Positions 1 through 5,119 of a stretch of DNA of 5,119 nt are shown piece after piece. Origin of the DNA: Candidatus Dormiibacterota bacterium (lineage in GTDB: Bacteria > Chloroflexota > Dormibacteria > Dormibacterales > Dormibacteraceae); NCBI GenBank assembly GCA_955652585.1, contig CATPBF010000141.1, positions 1-5,119 on the forward strand. The letters run 5' to 3'. Every line of letters begins with the position of its first letter. The stretch's first letter is position 1. The notes below the pieces were generated by a model. That model searched no databases, was not told the origin of the DNA, and was given only the letters and a program-made list of their open reading frames with translations. Position numbers and translations under genes: made by a program.

Positions 1-217
1 CACCCTCGTCCAGGACCAGATCGAGCAGCACGGCGGCCACCCGCTCGTGCTCGAGGAGGGCCATCGCCTCAGGCGCCGAGGACGCCCCGGACGGGCGGTA
101 GCCCAGGTCGTGCAGGTCGATTCGCAGCTGCTGCTGCATCGCGGCCTCGTCCTCCACCACGAGCACCGCCGAGCCCAGGACCTCGGCCGGACGGTAAACC
201 TCCAGACCCGGCGGCAA
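1..217 (-). CDS. Response regulator receiver domain, N-terminal part (cut by window edge)
   Basis: This is the first 72 residues of a CheY-like receiver; the rest lies beyond base 1. Strand beta-1 reads SAVLVVEDE, with the Mg-binding acidic residues E22 and D23. It is followed by a helix and LGYRPSGASSA. Beta-3 reads AAVLLDLVL, with D66 as the expected phospho-acceptor. A proline-rich leader of about 12 residues precedes the domain, much as in the complete receiver at 527-961, so the two are probably paralogues. I chose TTG at 217 because AGGTAAGG lies just upstream with about 9 bases of spacing, and there is no in-frame ATG or GTG near the domain start. The frame stays open further upstream, so the start is uncertain. 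Whether an output domain follows cannot be seen. The receiver call is firm; the start is not. Confidence 0.85.
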   Translation of the reverse strand, partial: MPPGLEVYRPAEVLGSAVLVVEDEAAMQQQLRIDLHDLGYRPSGASSAPEAMALLEHERVAAVLLDLVLDEG

Positions 218-226
218 GGGGGGAAG

Positions 227-234
227 CCTTACCT
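227..234 (-). promoter_or_regulatory. Likely ribosome binding site for the left-edge receiver gene
   Basis: On the minus strand this reads AGGTAAGG, a purine-rich Shine-Dalgarno-like sequence 9 bases before the TTG at 217. It is the main reason for choosing that non-ATG start. Confidence 0.4.
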
Positions 235-273
235 CGCGATTTTTGTAGCGCTGGCGCGTTAAGCTGGGGTTTT

Positions 274-284
274 CCAAGCCTTGG
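274..284. repeat. Short perfect palindrome, possible operator
   Basis: CCAAGCCTTGG is a perfect inverted repeat with 5-base arms around one central base. It lies in the non-coding gap (218-393) between the minus-strand receiver and the plus-strand small gene. A TTGGCC at 281-286 could serve as a weak -35 for the plus strand, with GATTAT (302-307) as a -10 at a short 15-base spacing, so the palindrome would overlap it. No convincing promoter was found for either gene in this gap. The operator role is a guess from position and symmetry. Confidence 0.25.
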
Positions 285-383
285 CCTACATGACTCTTAA
301 CGATTATTGGCGGAGTGTGAACATTCAATCTCAACCGGCTCGGCGCATACTCTCATCCGAGCCTAGCCATAGTTCGTAAAACC

Positions 384-389
384 AAGGGG
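384..389 (+). promoter_or_regulatory. Shine-Dalgarno for the 42-residue protein
   Basis: AAGGGG lies 4 bases before ATG 394 and 10 bases before a second in-frame ATG at 400. It supports translation of the small gene but does not clearly choose between the two starts. Confidence 0.5.
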
Positions 390-393
390 TAAA

Positions 394-522
394 ATGGGGA
401 TGACCTGGAAGCTCAAAGTGATTCGCGTAGTCTTTGCACTTGCGATCGTGGCCGCGCTGGCCATGGCGCTCGCGGCGAACTTCGCCGACGTCAACTCGGA
501 CCTCTCAATGCTCGGCGCGTAG
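394..522 (+). CDS. Small membrane or secreted peptide, 42 residues, function unknown
   Basis: I do not recognise a family. The protein starts MGMTWKLKVIR, with three basic residues (K6, K8, R11). A hydrophobic stretch follows at about residues 12-28 (VVFALAIVAALAMALAA), then a short polar tail, NFADVNSDLSMLGA. This is the shape of either a single-span membrane protein with its N-terminus inside, or a signal peptide with an ALAA-type cleavage site releasing a peptide of about 14 residues. A Shine-Dalgarno at 384-389 and G/C-rich third positions support translation. ATG 400 would give 40 residues. Its stop codon lies 4 bases from the stop of the convergent receiver gene. Position between two receiver genes suggests a link to signalling, but nothing in the sequence proves it. 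It could also be a chance open frame. Confidence 0.5.
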   Translation: MGMTWKLKVIRVVFALAIVAALAMALAANFADVNSDLSMLGA

Positions 523-526
523 CCAA

Positions 527-961
527 CTAGGTCTGACTCTCCCGGCGCTCTCGTGAGCGCCGGATCGCGGGCGGAAGGAGCGCGTATAGATCGGCGCGGT
601 CGACCGCCTTGCTCATGTAGCCCACAACGTCAGGATCGTCCGTTCCCGACGGGAAAACCGGATACGCCGTGTAAAAGATGACGGGCAGCTTCTGCCCACG
701 TGCCCGCAGCTCGGTTAGCAGCCCCCAGCCGTCCATAGGCTCGGGCAGCATCAGGTCGATGATCGCCACCTCGGGCGTGTCAGACTGCGCTTTCTCCAGC
801 GCCTGGTCGGCGTCCTCGGCCATCGAAACCTTGTACCCGAGCATGCGTAGGTCGGTCTCTAGGATCACCCGCCAGGCCCGTTCGTCATCCACTACCAGGA
901 CGGTGGAGCCGCGCAGGTCTTCCGGGGTGGGCGCTATCGGCTTAGGCGGGGTAAACGGCAC
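527..961 (-). CDS. Single-domain response regulator (CheY-like receiver, no output domain)
   Basis: This 144-residue protein is almost entirely one receiver domain. A proline-rich leader (residues 1-14) comes before beta-1, TVLVVDDE, with acidic D25 and D26. The phospho-acceptor is D69 in VAIIDLMLP, the switch threonine is T98 in IFYTAY, and the conserved lysine is K118 in YMSKAVD. All catalytic positions are therefore present. The proline that usually follows the lysine is replaced by A119. A short basic tail, RRSRERR, ends the protein, and there is no room for a DNA-binding or enzymatic output domain. The start is GTG at 961; an in-frame stop 27 bases upstream leaves no earlier usual start. 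No Shine-Dalgarno is visible, so translation may be leaderless or nearly so. It is divergent from the large kinase with a 29-base gap, which makes it the likely phosphotransfer partner (inference). It would act in the cytosol through protein contacts or as a relay. Confidence 0.93.
   Translation of the reverse strand: MPFTPPKPIAPTPEDLRGSTVLVVDDERAWRVILETDLRMLGYKVSMAEDADQALEKAQSDTPEVAIIDLMLPEPMDGWGLLTELRARGQKLPVIFYTAYPVFPSGTDDPDVVGYMSKAVDRADLYALLPPAIRRSRERRESQT
542..563. terminator. Perfect 9-bp hairpin at the convergent gene ends
   Basis: CCGGCGCTC (542-550) pairs perfectly with GAGCGCCGG (555-563) around a 4-base loop. It lies 19 bases past the stop of the small plus-strand gene and inside the last codons of the minus-strand receiver gene. 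There is no T-run on either side, so it is not a standard intrinsic terminator. It may stall polymerase or protect 3' ends, or simply reflect the codons for the Arg/Glu/Ser-rich tail. Confidence 0.35.
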
Positions 962-975
962 TATGAATCTGGCGC

Positions 976-983
976 AGTATATC
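976..983. promoter_or_regulatory. Candidate shared -10 region for two divergent genes
   Basis: The plus strand carries TATATC at 978-983 and the minus strand carries TATACT (complement of 976-981), so two -10-like hexamers overlap on opposite strands. Counting 7 bases downstream puts transcript starts near 990 (plus) and 969 (minus). That is one base before the kinase ATG at 991 and about 8 bases before the receiver GTG at 961. Neither gene has a good Shine-Dalgarno, which fits leaderless or near-leaderless mRNAs. No good -35 match is present at the usual spacing on either strand. The element is inferred from motif and geometry only. Confidence 0.4.
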
Positions 984-990
984 GGTGGTC

Positions 991-3900
991 ATGGCGAGTT
1001 CCGCGCGTAGCAAGCTCAAGGGCCGCCGGCCGTCCCGACCACCGAAGGCCCCGACCACCAACGGGTCCGGACCAGAAAGACCGGCGCCGGCGCATCGGTC
1101 CCACGCCGCGGCGTTGGCCGCGACGCCCGCCGCCCTCGTCCATGAGCTTGGAAGCTGCGTCACCGAGGCCGACATCGTCCAGGTCCTGTACCGCGGTCTC
1201 GCGCCGCTTTTCGGTTACGACGTGGTGAATCTGCACATCCTGGAGCGCGAGGGTTGGTACCACTCGCTGCCCATGGACTCGGGCGTCCTCCAGGACCTGC
1301 GGCGGCGCCCCCTGAGCGGGTCGGTGTTCGCCAAGCAATATGCTCACCCACGCACGACAGTCATCCCGCTCGACCCCAAGCGCCAAGAGATGAGCAAGGG
1401 GCCGGGCGCCGGACGCGAGACGAAGTTCGCGATCTGGGTCCCGATCGAGCACCAGGGCGAGGTGATTGGCAGCGTCATCTACCAGTCGTATCGCAGCCGT
1501 CGCGTGCCCTCGACGGAGACCGCGTTCCTGGACGAGGTGCACCGCCGCCTTGGAGTCCTGCTCGCCAATGCCTACCTCAACGAGCTGACGCGCAACCAGG
1601 CGCGGCGCCTGGACGCCCTGAACAGCATCGCGAGGGCGATGGCTTCGACGCTCGACGAGGCGAGCGTGCTGACTGCTCTGCACGCCACCCTCAGCCAGCT
1701 GCTCCCGGTCGATGCGCTGCATATGGCGGCACTGGATCCGGATCAGCCCGACAAGGTGCGCCTCTTGAACGTCGAGGCCGATGCGGCTCCGACGTCCCGC
1801 TGGGTGGCAATGAAGTCAGCGTCCGCCGCTTCCCTCCGCGCGATCGTGAAGGATCCAAAGCCGCTTCTCACCCACGAGCCGGGCTCTGCGTTGTGGGTGC
1901 CGATCAAAGAAGGTGGATCGCTGCGCGGCGCCCTGGGGATCAAGACCAAGAGGTCGTACGCCTACGAGGCGTCGACAGCCGCGTTCCTCGAGTTGGTCGC
2001 GGACGAGGTCACCCTCGCCCTTCGCAACGCCCGCAGCTATGAGGCGATCGAGGGCCAGCGGCGCCGGCTGGAGGTGGTCAACTCCATCGGCCGCCGGCTT
2101 GCGTCCAGCCTGGACCGCTGGTCGATCATGCGCACCCTGCGCGAGGAGCTGTCCAGCTTCTTCGAGTTCGACGGCTTCATCCTCGCGACCATCACGCAGT
2201 CCAAGGACGGCCCTGTAGCGTCCGGCTATCAGTACGTCGCGGGGGTCGAAGAGGTGGTGCCGCCGGTCGCGCTGGCGGTGACCGGTCCGTCTCGCGAGGC
2301 GTATGAAACCGGGCGCCCGGTGCTGGTCCGCAAGAACCCGTGGGCCCAGGCATTCGCTCGCAAAGGCCTGGAGAGGGAGCGCTGGACCGTCGGCGAGGGC
2401 GCGGCCATCTTCCCATCGGGTCCTCCGGGCGACCCTCGGATGATCTCGCGCTCCTTCGTATGGGTGCCTGTCCTGAGCGGTGACCGCATCACCGCCATGC
2501 TCTCGCTGCAGTCGTATCGCGAATCCGCCTTCGACGACTGGCACGTGGAGATCCTGCAAGGCGTCGCGGCGCATGTGAGCCTGGCTCTCGCCAACGCCGA
2601 TCACTTCGCCGAGGCGCAGGCCGAGCGGGCGCGCTTGGAAGCACTGCACGTCCTCGAGATGGGTGTCGCGGGCGCTTCCGACGAGAGCCAGATCGCGGAT
2701 GCCGTGTTCGGCGCGGTGAGCGATTACACCGAGGCCACTCACGTCGTTCTCGCCCACCTCGACGGCGCGGGCAACGTCGTCGGCTTCACGGGGGAGCGGG
2801 GCGGACAGTCCGGAGTGCTCGGTCCGGTGCCCATTGCCGAGGCGCCCTTCTTCAGGCGCTTGATGGCCGCCGGCGGACAGGTCATGGATTCGGTCGAACC
2901 GGTCGATGACGACCTGGTCGGGCCGGTTGGCCACTACATCTTCTCCCGCAAGCCCAGCCATGTCATATGGATCCCTGTCATGCAGGGCGAGCGCGTAGTC
3001 GCGGGCATCTCAGCTTTGCGTGACGATGGCGGCAAGTTCCTGCCGGAGCACTTGAAGTTGCTCGAGGCCGCGGCGCCGGTGGTCGGCATCGCCCTGAGAA
3101 CGATGCGGCTCCACCATGCCAATGAGCTCGCGCTGGCCCAATCGGTGCGCATCCAAGAGCTCGCGGCGCTGGCGGGTCACGAGCTCATGAGCGTCGTGTC
3201 GAACATCGCCGACCAGGCGCGCACGATGCTGGAATCAGCCGGCGTTGCCTGCTGGGCCTTCGACACCGAGGGTCGCATCAGCGCCACCCGCGGCAGCGGC
3301 GATCCGGCGGCGGAGTCCGTCCTTTCGTGGGCGGGCCTCAACTCCGAGGACAGCTGGCGCGAAGCACCGACTGGAGTGCTCAGCGGGAGCGCGAACGGCC
3401 AGGCCTGGAGCCTCATCCCACTCTGGTACGGCGATCGTCTCGTCGGCGCCATCGGCTCGGTCCACGCGGCGACCCAGCTGGCCGAACCACCCGCCCTCGA
3501 CTTCGCGCGCCATGCGGCGGTGGCGATCGAGAACTCGCGGCTCGTGGCCGAGACGCGCGGCCGCATCCGCACCCTTGAGGCGGTCGCGGCGTTCACCGAG
3601 CTCACGCCCACCGAGCCCGATCGCTCCCGCTCTGAGATGGGAAGGCTCGTTGGTCGCGCTCTCGCTAGCTCTCACGGCGAGCTGTGGCTGCTGGAGGACG
3701 GTCATCTCGTCCGGCGCGCGACCGACAGCGAAGTCACGCCGAAGGTGCCGGTCGACGAGCCCGCGCAGCTGCTGCGTGCGCTCACCTCTCCGACCGGTGA
3801 GCGGCGACTGCGGGCGCTCCTCGACCTGCTCGGGGCGTCGCCCGATGCGTTCGGCCTGCCGATCCAGGTCGAGGGCCGTCTGGTCGGCCTCCTGGTCGCG

Positions 3901-5067
3901 AGGATGACCGCCGGCGCATCGGAGACGAGGCGGCTCGCCACAGTGCTTGCAGGCCAGGCGGCAGTTCTCATCGGCCAGCTCGAGCTTGTGGACGCACTGG
4001 AGCGCGAGCGCCAGATGATGAACGCCATCCTTCGACATTCGCCGGTGGGCGTGATGCTCGAAGACGCGGCCGGCCGGATCGTGTACGCGAACCCCGAGAT
4101 CGAGGCGATCTACCGCCTGCAGGCTTTTTTTTTTAATGTTAAGTATATTTCCGAGATCTACTCGGCGGCGGGCGCGGAGCGCAGCGACGAGGACCAGGCC
4201 GACGGAACGCTGGAGCTCCGAATGGGCGACCCCGTTCGCATCGTGCACGTACGGCGCGTCGTCATCCCAGGTCTCGAAGGCGAGCCCGCGGGCATCCTCA
4301 CGCTCCACGAGGACGTCACCGCGCAGCGGCTCGCACTTGAGGCGAAGGACCTCATGCTGCGAGCGATCGGTCATGAGGTTCGAAGCCCTGCAGCGGCAAT
4401 GAAGAACACGCTCGCGGGAATCATGCAGTGGGACAGCACGATCGATGCCTCCGGGCGGCGCGAGCTTCTGCAGGAGGCTTACGAATCCTCCGACCGGCTG
4501 CTCAGCCTGGTCGAGAGCCAGCTGATCATCGCCAAGCTCGAGACCCGCCACTTCGAACCGACTCCCGAGCCGGTGGACCTCGCTTCTGCGCTCGACGGCG
4601 TGCTGGGAGTCATCCGCCATCGGTACGCCGAGCGCACGCTGGCCGTTGAGATCGACCTCCGCGAAAACCTGCCGCCGGCGTTCTGCGAGCCGGCTCACCT
4701 AGCACAGGTCCTCACCAACCTCATCGGCAACGCGCTCGAGTACACGTCGGCGGCAGTGTCCGTCGAAGCCCGCGCCGCGTCGCGCGGCTGGCTCGAGGTG
4801 ACCGTGACCGACCACGGGCCGGGCTTGCCGGCCGGAAGCCTAGAAGCGCTGTTCGAGAAGACGGGTCCCGCAGGACGCAACCGCTCTCAGGGTGGCCTCG
4901 GACTCGGTCTTTACCTGTGCCGTCTCGTCGTCGAGCGAAGCTTCGGCGGCCGGATCTGGGTGGCTTCCAGCGATCGCGGTGGCACCACTTTCAAGTTCAC
5001 CGTGCCCGCGATTGCTGCGCCGGGGAGCAAGACTCGCGCGGGCGAGTCCGTCACTACCTCTAGGTAG
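991..5067 (+). CDS. Large soluble sensor histidine kinase: six GAF-like domains, PAS, HisKA, HATPase_c
   Basis: The product has 1358 residues and no membrane segment or signal peptide, so it should be cytosolic. Residues 1-43 are a basic, Pro/Ala-rich tail. Six GAF-like units follow, each with the core strand motif: about 48-193 (WVPI 149-152), 208-348 (WVPI 302-305), 363-538 (WVPV 491-494), 550-708 (WIPV 660-663), 720-852 (LIPL 808-811) and 858-998 (GLPI 955-958). The last two are the most diverged. Helical linkers such as RRRLEVVNSIGRRLASSLD join them. A PAS domain covers about 1005-1114 (RHSPVGVMLEDAAGRIVYAN). HisKA has H1128 in GHEVRSP. HATPase_c has the N-box NLIGNALEYT (N1247), the G1 box DHGPG (D1274) and the G2 box GLGLGL (1302-1307), so the kinase core is intact. 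No receiver is fused. I prefer ATG 991; GTG 985 in the same frame would add two residues. The likely partner is the divergent receiver at 527-961. GAF ligands cannot be predicted. A ten-T tract lies in the PAS-coding part. Confidence 0.95.
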   Translation: MASSARSKLKGRRPSRPPKAPTTNGSGPERPAPAHRSHAAALAATPAALVHELGSCVTEADIVQVLYRGLAPLFGYDVVNLHILEREGWYHSLPMDSGVLQDLRRRPLSGSVFAKQYAHPRTTVIPLDPKRQEMSKGPGAGRETKFAIWVPIEHQGEVIGSVIYQSYRSRRVPSTETAFLDEVHRRLGVLLANAYLNELTRNQARRLDALNSIARAMASTLDEASVLTALHATLSQLLPVDALHMAALDPDQPDKVRLLNVEADAAPTSRWVAMKSASAASLRAIVKDPKPLLTHEPGSALWVPIKEGGSLRGALGIKTKRSYAYEASTAAFLELVADEVTLALRNARSYEAIEGQRRRLEVVNSIGRRLASSLDRWSIMRTLREELSSFFEFDGFILATITQSKDGPVASGYQYVAGVEEVVPPVALAVTGPSREAYETGRPVLVRKNPWAQAFARKGLERERWTVGEGAAIFPSGPPGDPRMISRSFVWVPVLSGDRITAMLSLQSYRESAFDDWHVEILQGVAAHVSLALANADHFAEAQAERARLEALHVLEMGVAGASDESQIADAVFGAVSDYTEATHVVLAHLDGAGNVVGFTGERGGQSGVLGPVPIAEAPFFRRLMAAGGQVMDSVEPVDDDLVGPVGHYIFSRKPSHVIWIPVMQGERVVAGISALRDDGGKFLPEHLKLLEAAAPVVGIALRTMRLHHANELALAQSVRIQELAALAGHELMSVVSNIADQARTMLESAGVACWAFDTEGRISATRGSGDPAAESVLSWAGLNSEDSWREAPTGVLSGSANGQAWSLIPLWYGDRLVGAIGSVHAATQLAEPPALDFARHAAVAIENSRLVAETRGRIRTLEAVAAFTELTPTEPDRSRSEMGRLVGRALASSHGELWLLEDGHLVRRATDSEVTPKVPVDEPAQLLRALTSPTGERRLRALLDLLGASPDAFGLPIQVEGRLVGLLVARMTAGASETRRLATVLAGQAAVLIGQLELVDALERERQMMNAILRHSPVGVMLEDAAGRIVYANPEIEAIYRLQAFFFNVKYISEIYSAAGAERSDEDQADGTLELRMGDPVRIVHVRRVVIPGLEGEPAGILTLHEDVTAQRLALEAKDLMLRAIGHEVRSPAAAMKNTLAGIMQWDSTIDASGRRELLQEAYESSDRLLSLVESQLIIAKLETRHFEPTPEPVDLASALDGVLGVIRHRYAERTLAVEIDLRENLPPAFCEPAHLAQVLTNLIGNALEYTSAAVSVEARAASRGWLEVTVTDHGPGLPAGSLEALFEKTGPAGRNRSQGGLGLGLYLCRLVVERSFGGRIWVASSDRGGTTFKFTVPAIAAPGSKTRAGESVTTSR
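4115..4124. repeat. 10-base perfect palindrome abutting the T-run
   Basis: GCCTGCAGGC is self-complementary and ends at the base before the ten T residues. As RNA it can form only a 3-bp GC stem with a TGCA loop, so as a terminator it would be weak. The join of a GC-rich palindrome to a T-run is nevertheless the layout of an intrinsic terminator. Confidence 0.5.
4125..4150 (+). repeat. Ten-T homopolymer and AT-rich patch inside the kinase gene
   Basis: Ten T at 4125-4134 are followed by AATGTTAAGTATATTT. Only two of 26 bases are G or C, against a strongly GC-rich background. It encodes A-F-F-F-N-V-K-Y-I, kinase residues 1045-1053, in frame, with codons (GCT, TTT, AAT, GTT, TAT, ATT) unlike those of the rest of the gene. 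With nine T the frame would run to a stop at 4400-4402, giving about 1136 residues. With eleven T a TAA follows at once, giving about 1048 residues. The patch also contains TATATT (4144-4149), a -10-like hexamer. Confidence 0.9.
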
Positions 5068-5072
5068 TTTTT
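5053..5072 (+). terminator. Possible intrinsic terminator overlapping the kinase stop codon
   Basis: ACTACC (5053-5058) and GGTAGT (5063-5068) form a 6-bp stem with a TCTA loop. T residues follow through 5072, five in a row counting the last stem base. The TAG stop codon (5065-5067) lies inside the 3' arm. The stem is short and has only three G-C pairs, so termination may be partial. No second gene is visible downstream within the window. Confidence 0.45.
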
Positions 5073-5119
5073 GAAAGCAGGTGGGGGGGCCGCAGGCCGG
5101 CGCGTGCCATCATCCGCGC

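Noticed and set aside
47..262. Plus-strand 71-codon open frame at the left edge
   Set aside because: It is opposite a clear receiver domain and its product has no family features.
290..379. 29-codon frame starting ATG ACT CTT upstream of the small gene
   Set aside because: No Shine-Dalgarno, no hydrophobic or repeated codon pattern, and no attenuator-like structure; a leader peptide cannot be supported.
1254..3907. Plus-strand open frames in other phases (1254-2042, 1913-2218, 3245-3907)
   Set aside because: They overlap the kinase fully and encode Arg/Pro/Ser-rich sequence without motifs.
961..4698. Long minus-strand open frames opposite the kinase (961-1722, 1816-2961, 3235-4698)
   Set aside because: They are antisense to a well-supported kinase, have low-complexity Arg/Ala/Gly/Val-rich products with no recognisable domain, and are typical by-products of GC-rich third positions.
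5083..5089. Run of seven G after the kinase gene
   Set aside because: Short G-runs are expected in GC-rich DNA; a single run cannot form a quadruplex and no gene context gives it a role.
5060..5119. Minus-strand open stretch ending in TAG at 5062-5060, perhaps the C-terminus of a convergent gene
   Set aside because: Only 19 codons are visible, another minus frame is open as well, and no motif is recognisable.
1..5119. Insertion sequences, CRISPR arrays, tRNA or rRNA genes, attachment sites
   Set aside because: No transposase motifs, direct repeats with regular spacing, terminal inverted repeats or RNA gene signatures were found on reading both strands.

Overview
The window looks like part of a signal-transduction locus from a GC-rich bacterium. 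Third codon positions are strongly G/C, and start signals are mixed: a Shine-Dalgarno before one small gene, apparently none before others. Large soluble kinases with many GAF domains and free-standing receivers are common in soil Chloroflexota, Dormibacterota and Actinomycetota. That placement is inference only; there is no rRNA or other taxonomic marker here.

Layout from left to right. Positions 1-217 (minus) hold the N-terminal half of a response-regulator receiver domain that runs off the left edge. Positions 218-393 are non-coding and relatively AT-rich, with a short perfect palindrome. Positions 394-522 (plus) hold a likely 42-residue protein with a basic N-terminus and one hydrophobic segment. 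It converges, with only 4 bases between the stop codons, on a complete single-domain response regulator (527-961, minus). That regulator is divergent from a very large soluble hybrid-sensor-type histidine kinase (991-5067, plus) with six GAF-like domains, one PAS domain, and the HisKA and HATPase_c core. Only 29 bases separate the two start codons. A small hairpin followed by T residues overlaps the kinase stop codon, and the last 47 bases hold nothing I can assign.

Working model (inference): the cytosolic kinase senses small ligands through its GAF/PAS stack, autophosphorylates on H1128, and passes phosphate to Asp-69 of the divergent receiver. That receiver has no output domain, so it would act by protein contact or as a relay or phosphate sink. 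The truncated receiver at the left edge has a related N-terminal layout and may be a second partner.

The most unusual feature is a run of ten T inside an otherwise GC-rich kinase gene (4125-4134), in a 26-base stretch with only two G/C bases. It begins flush against a 10-base perfect palindrome. Loss or gain of one T would remove the catalytic ATP-binding domain while leaving all six GAF domains. This could be a slippage switch, or it could be a local sequence error; the sequence alone does not decide.
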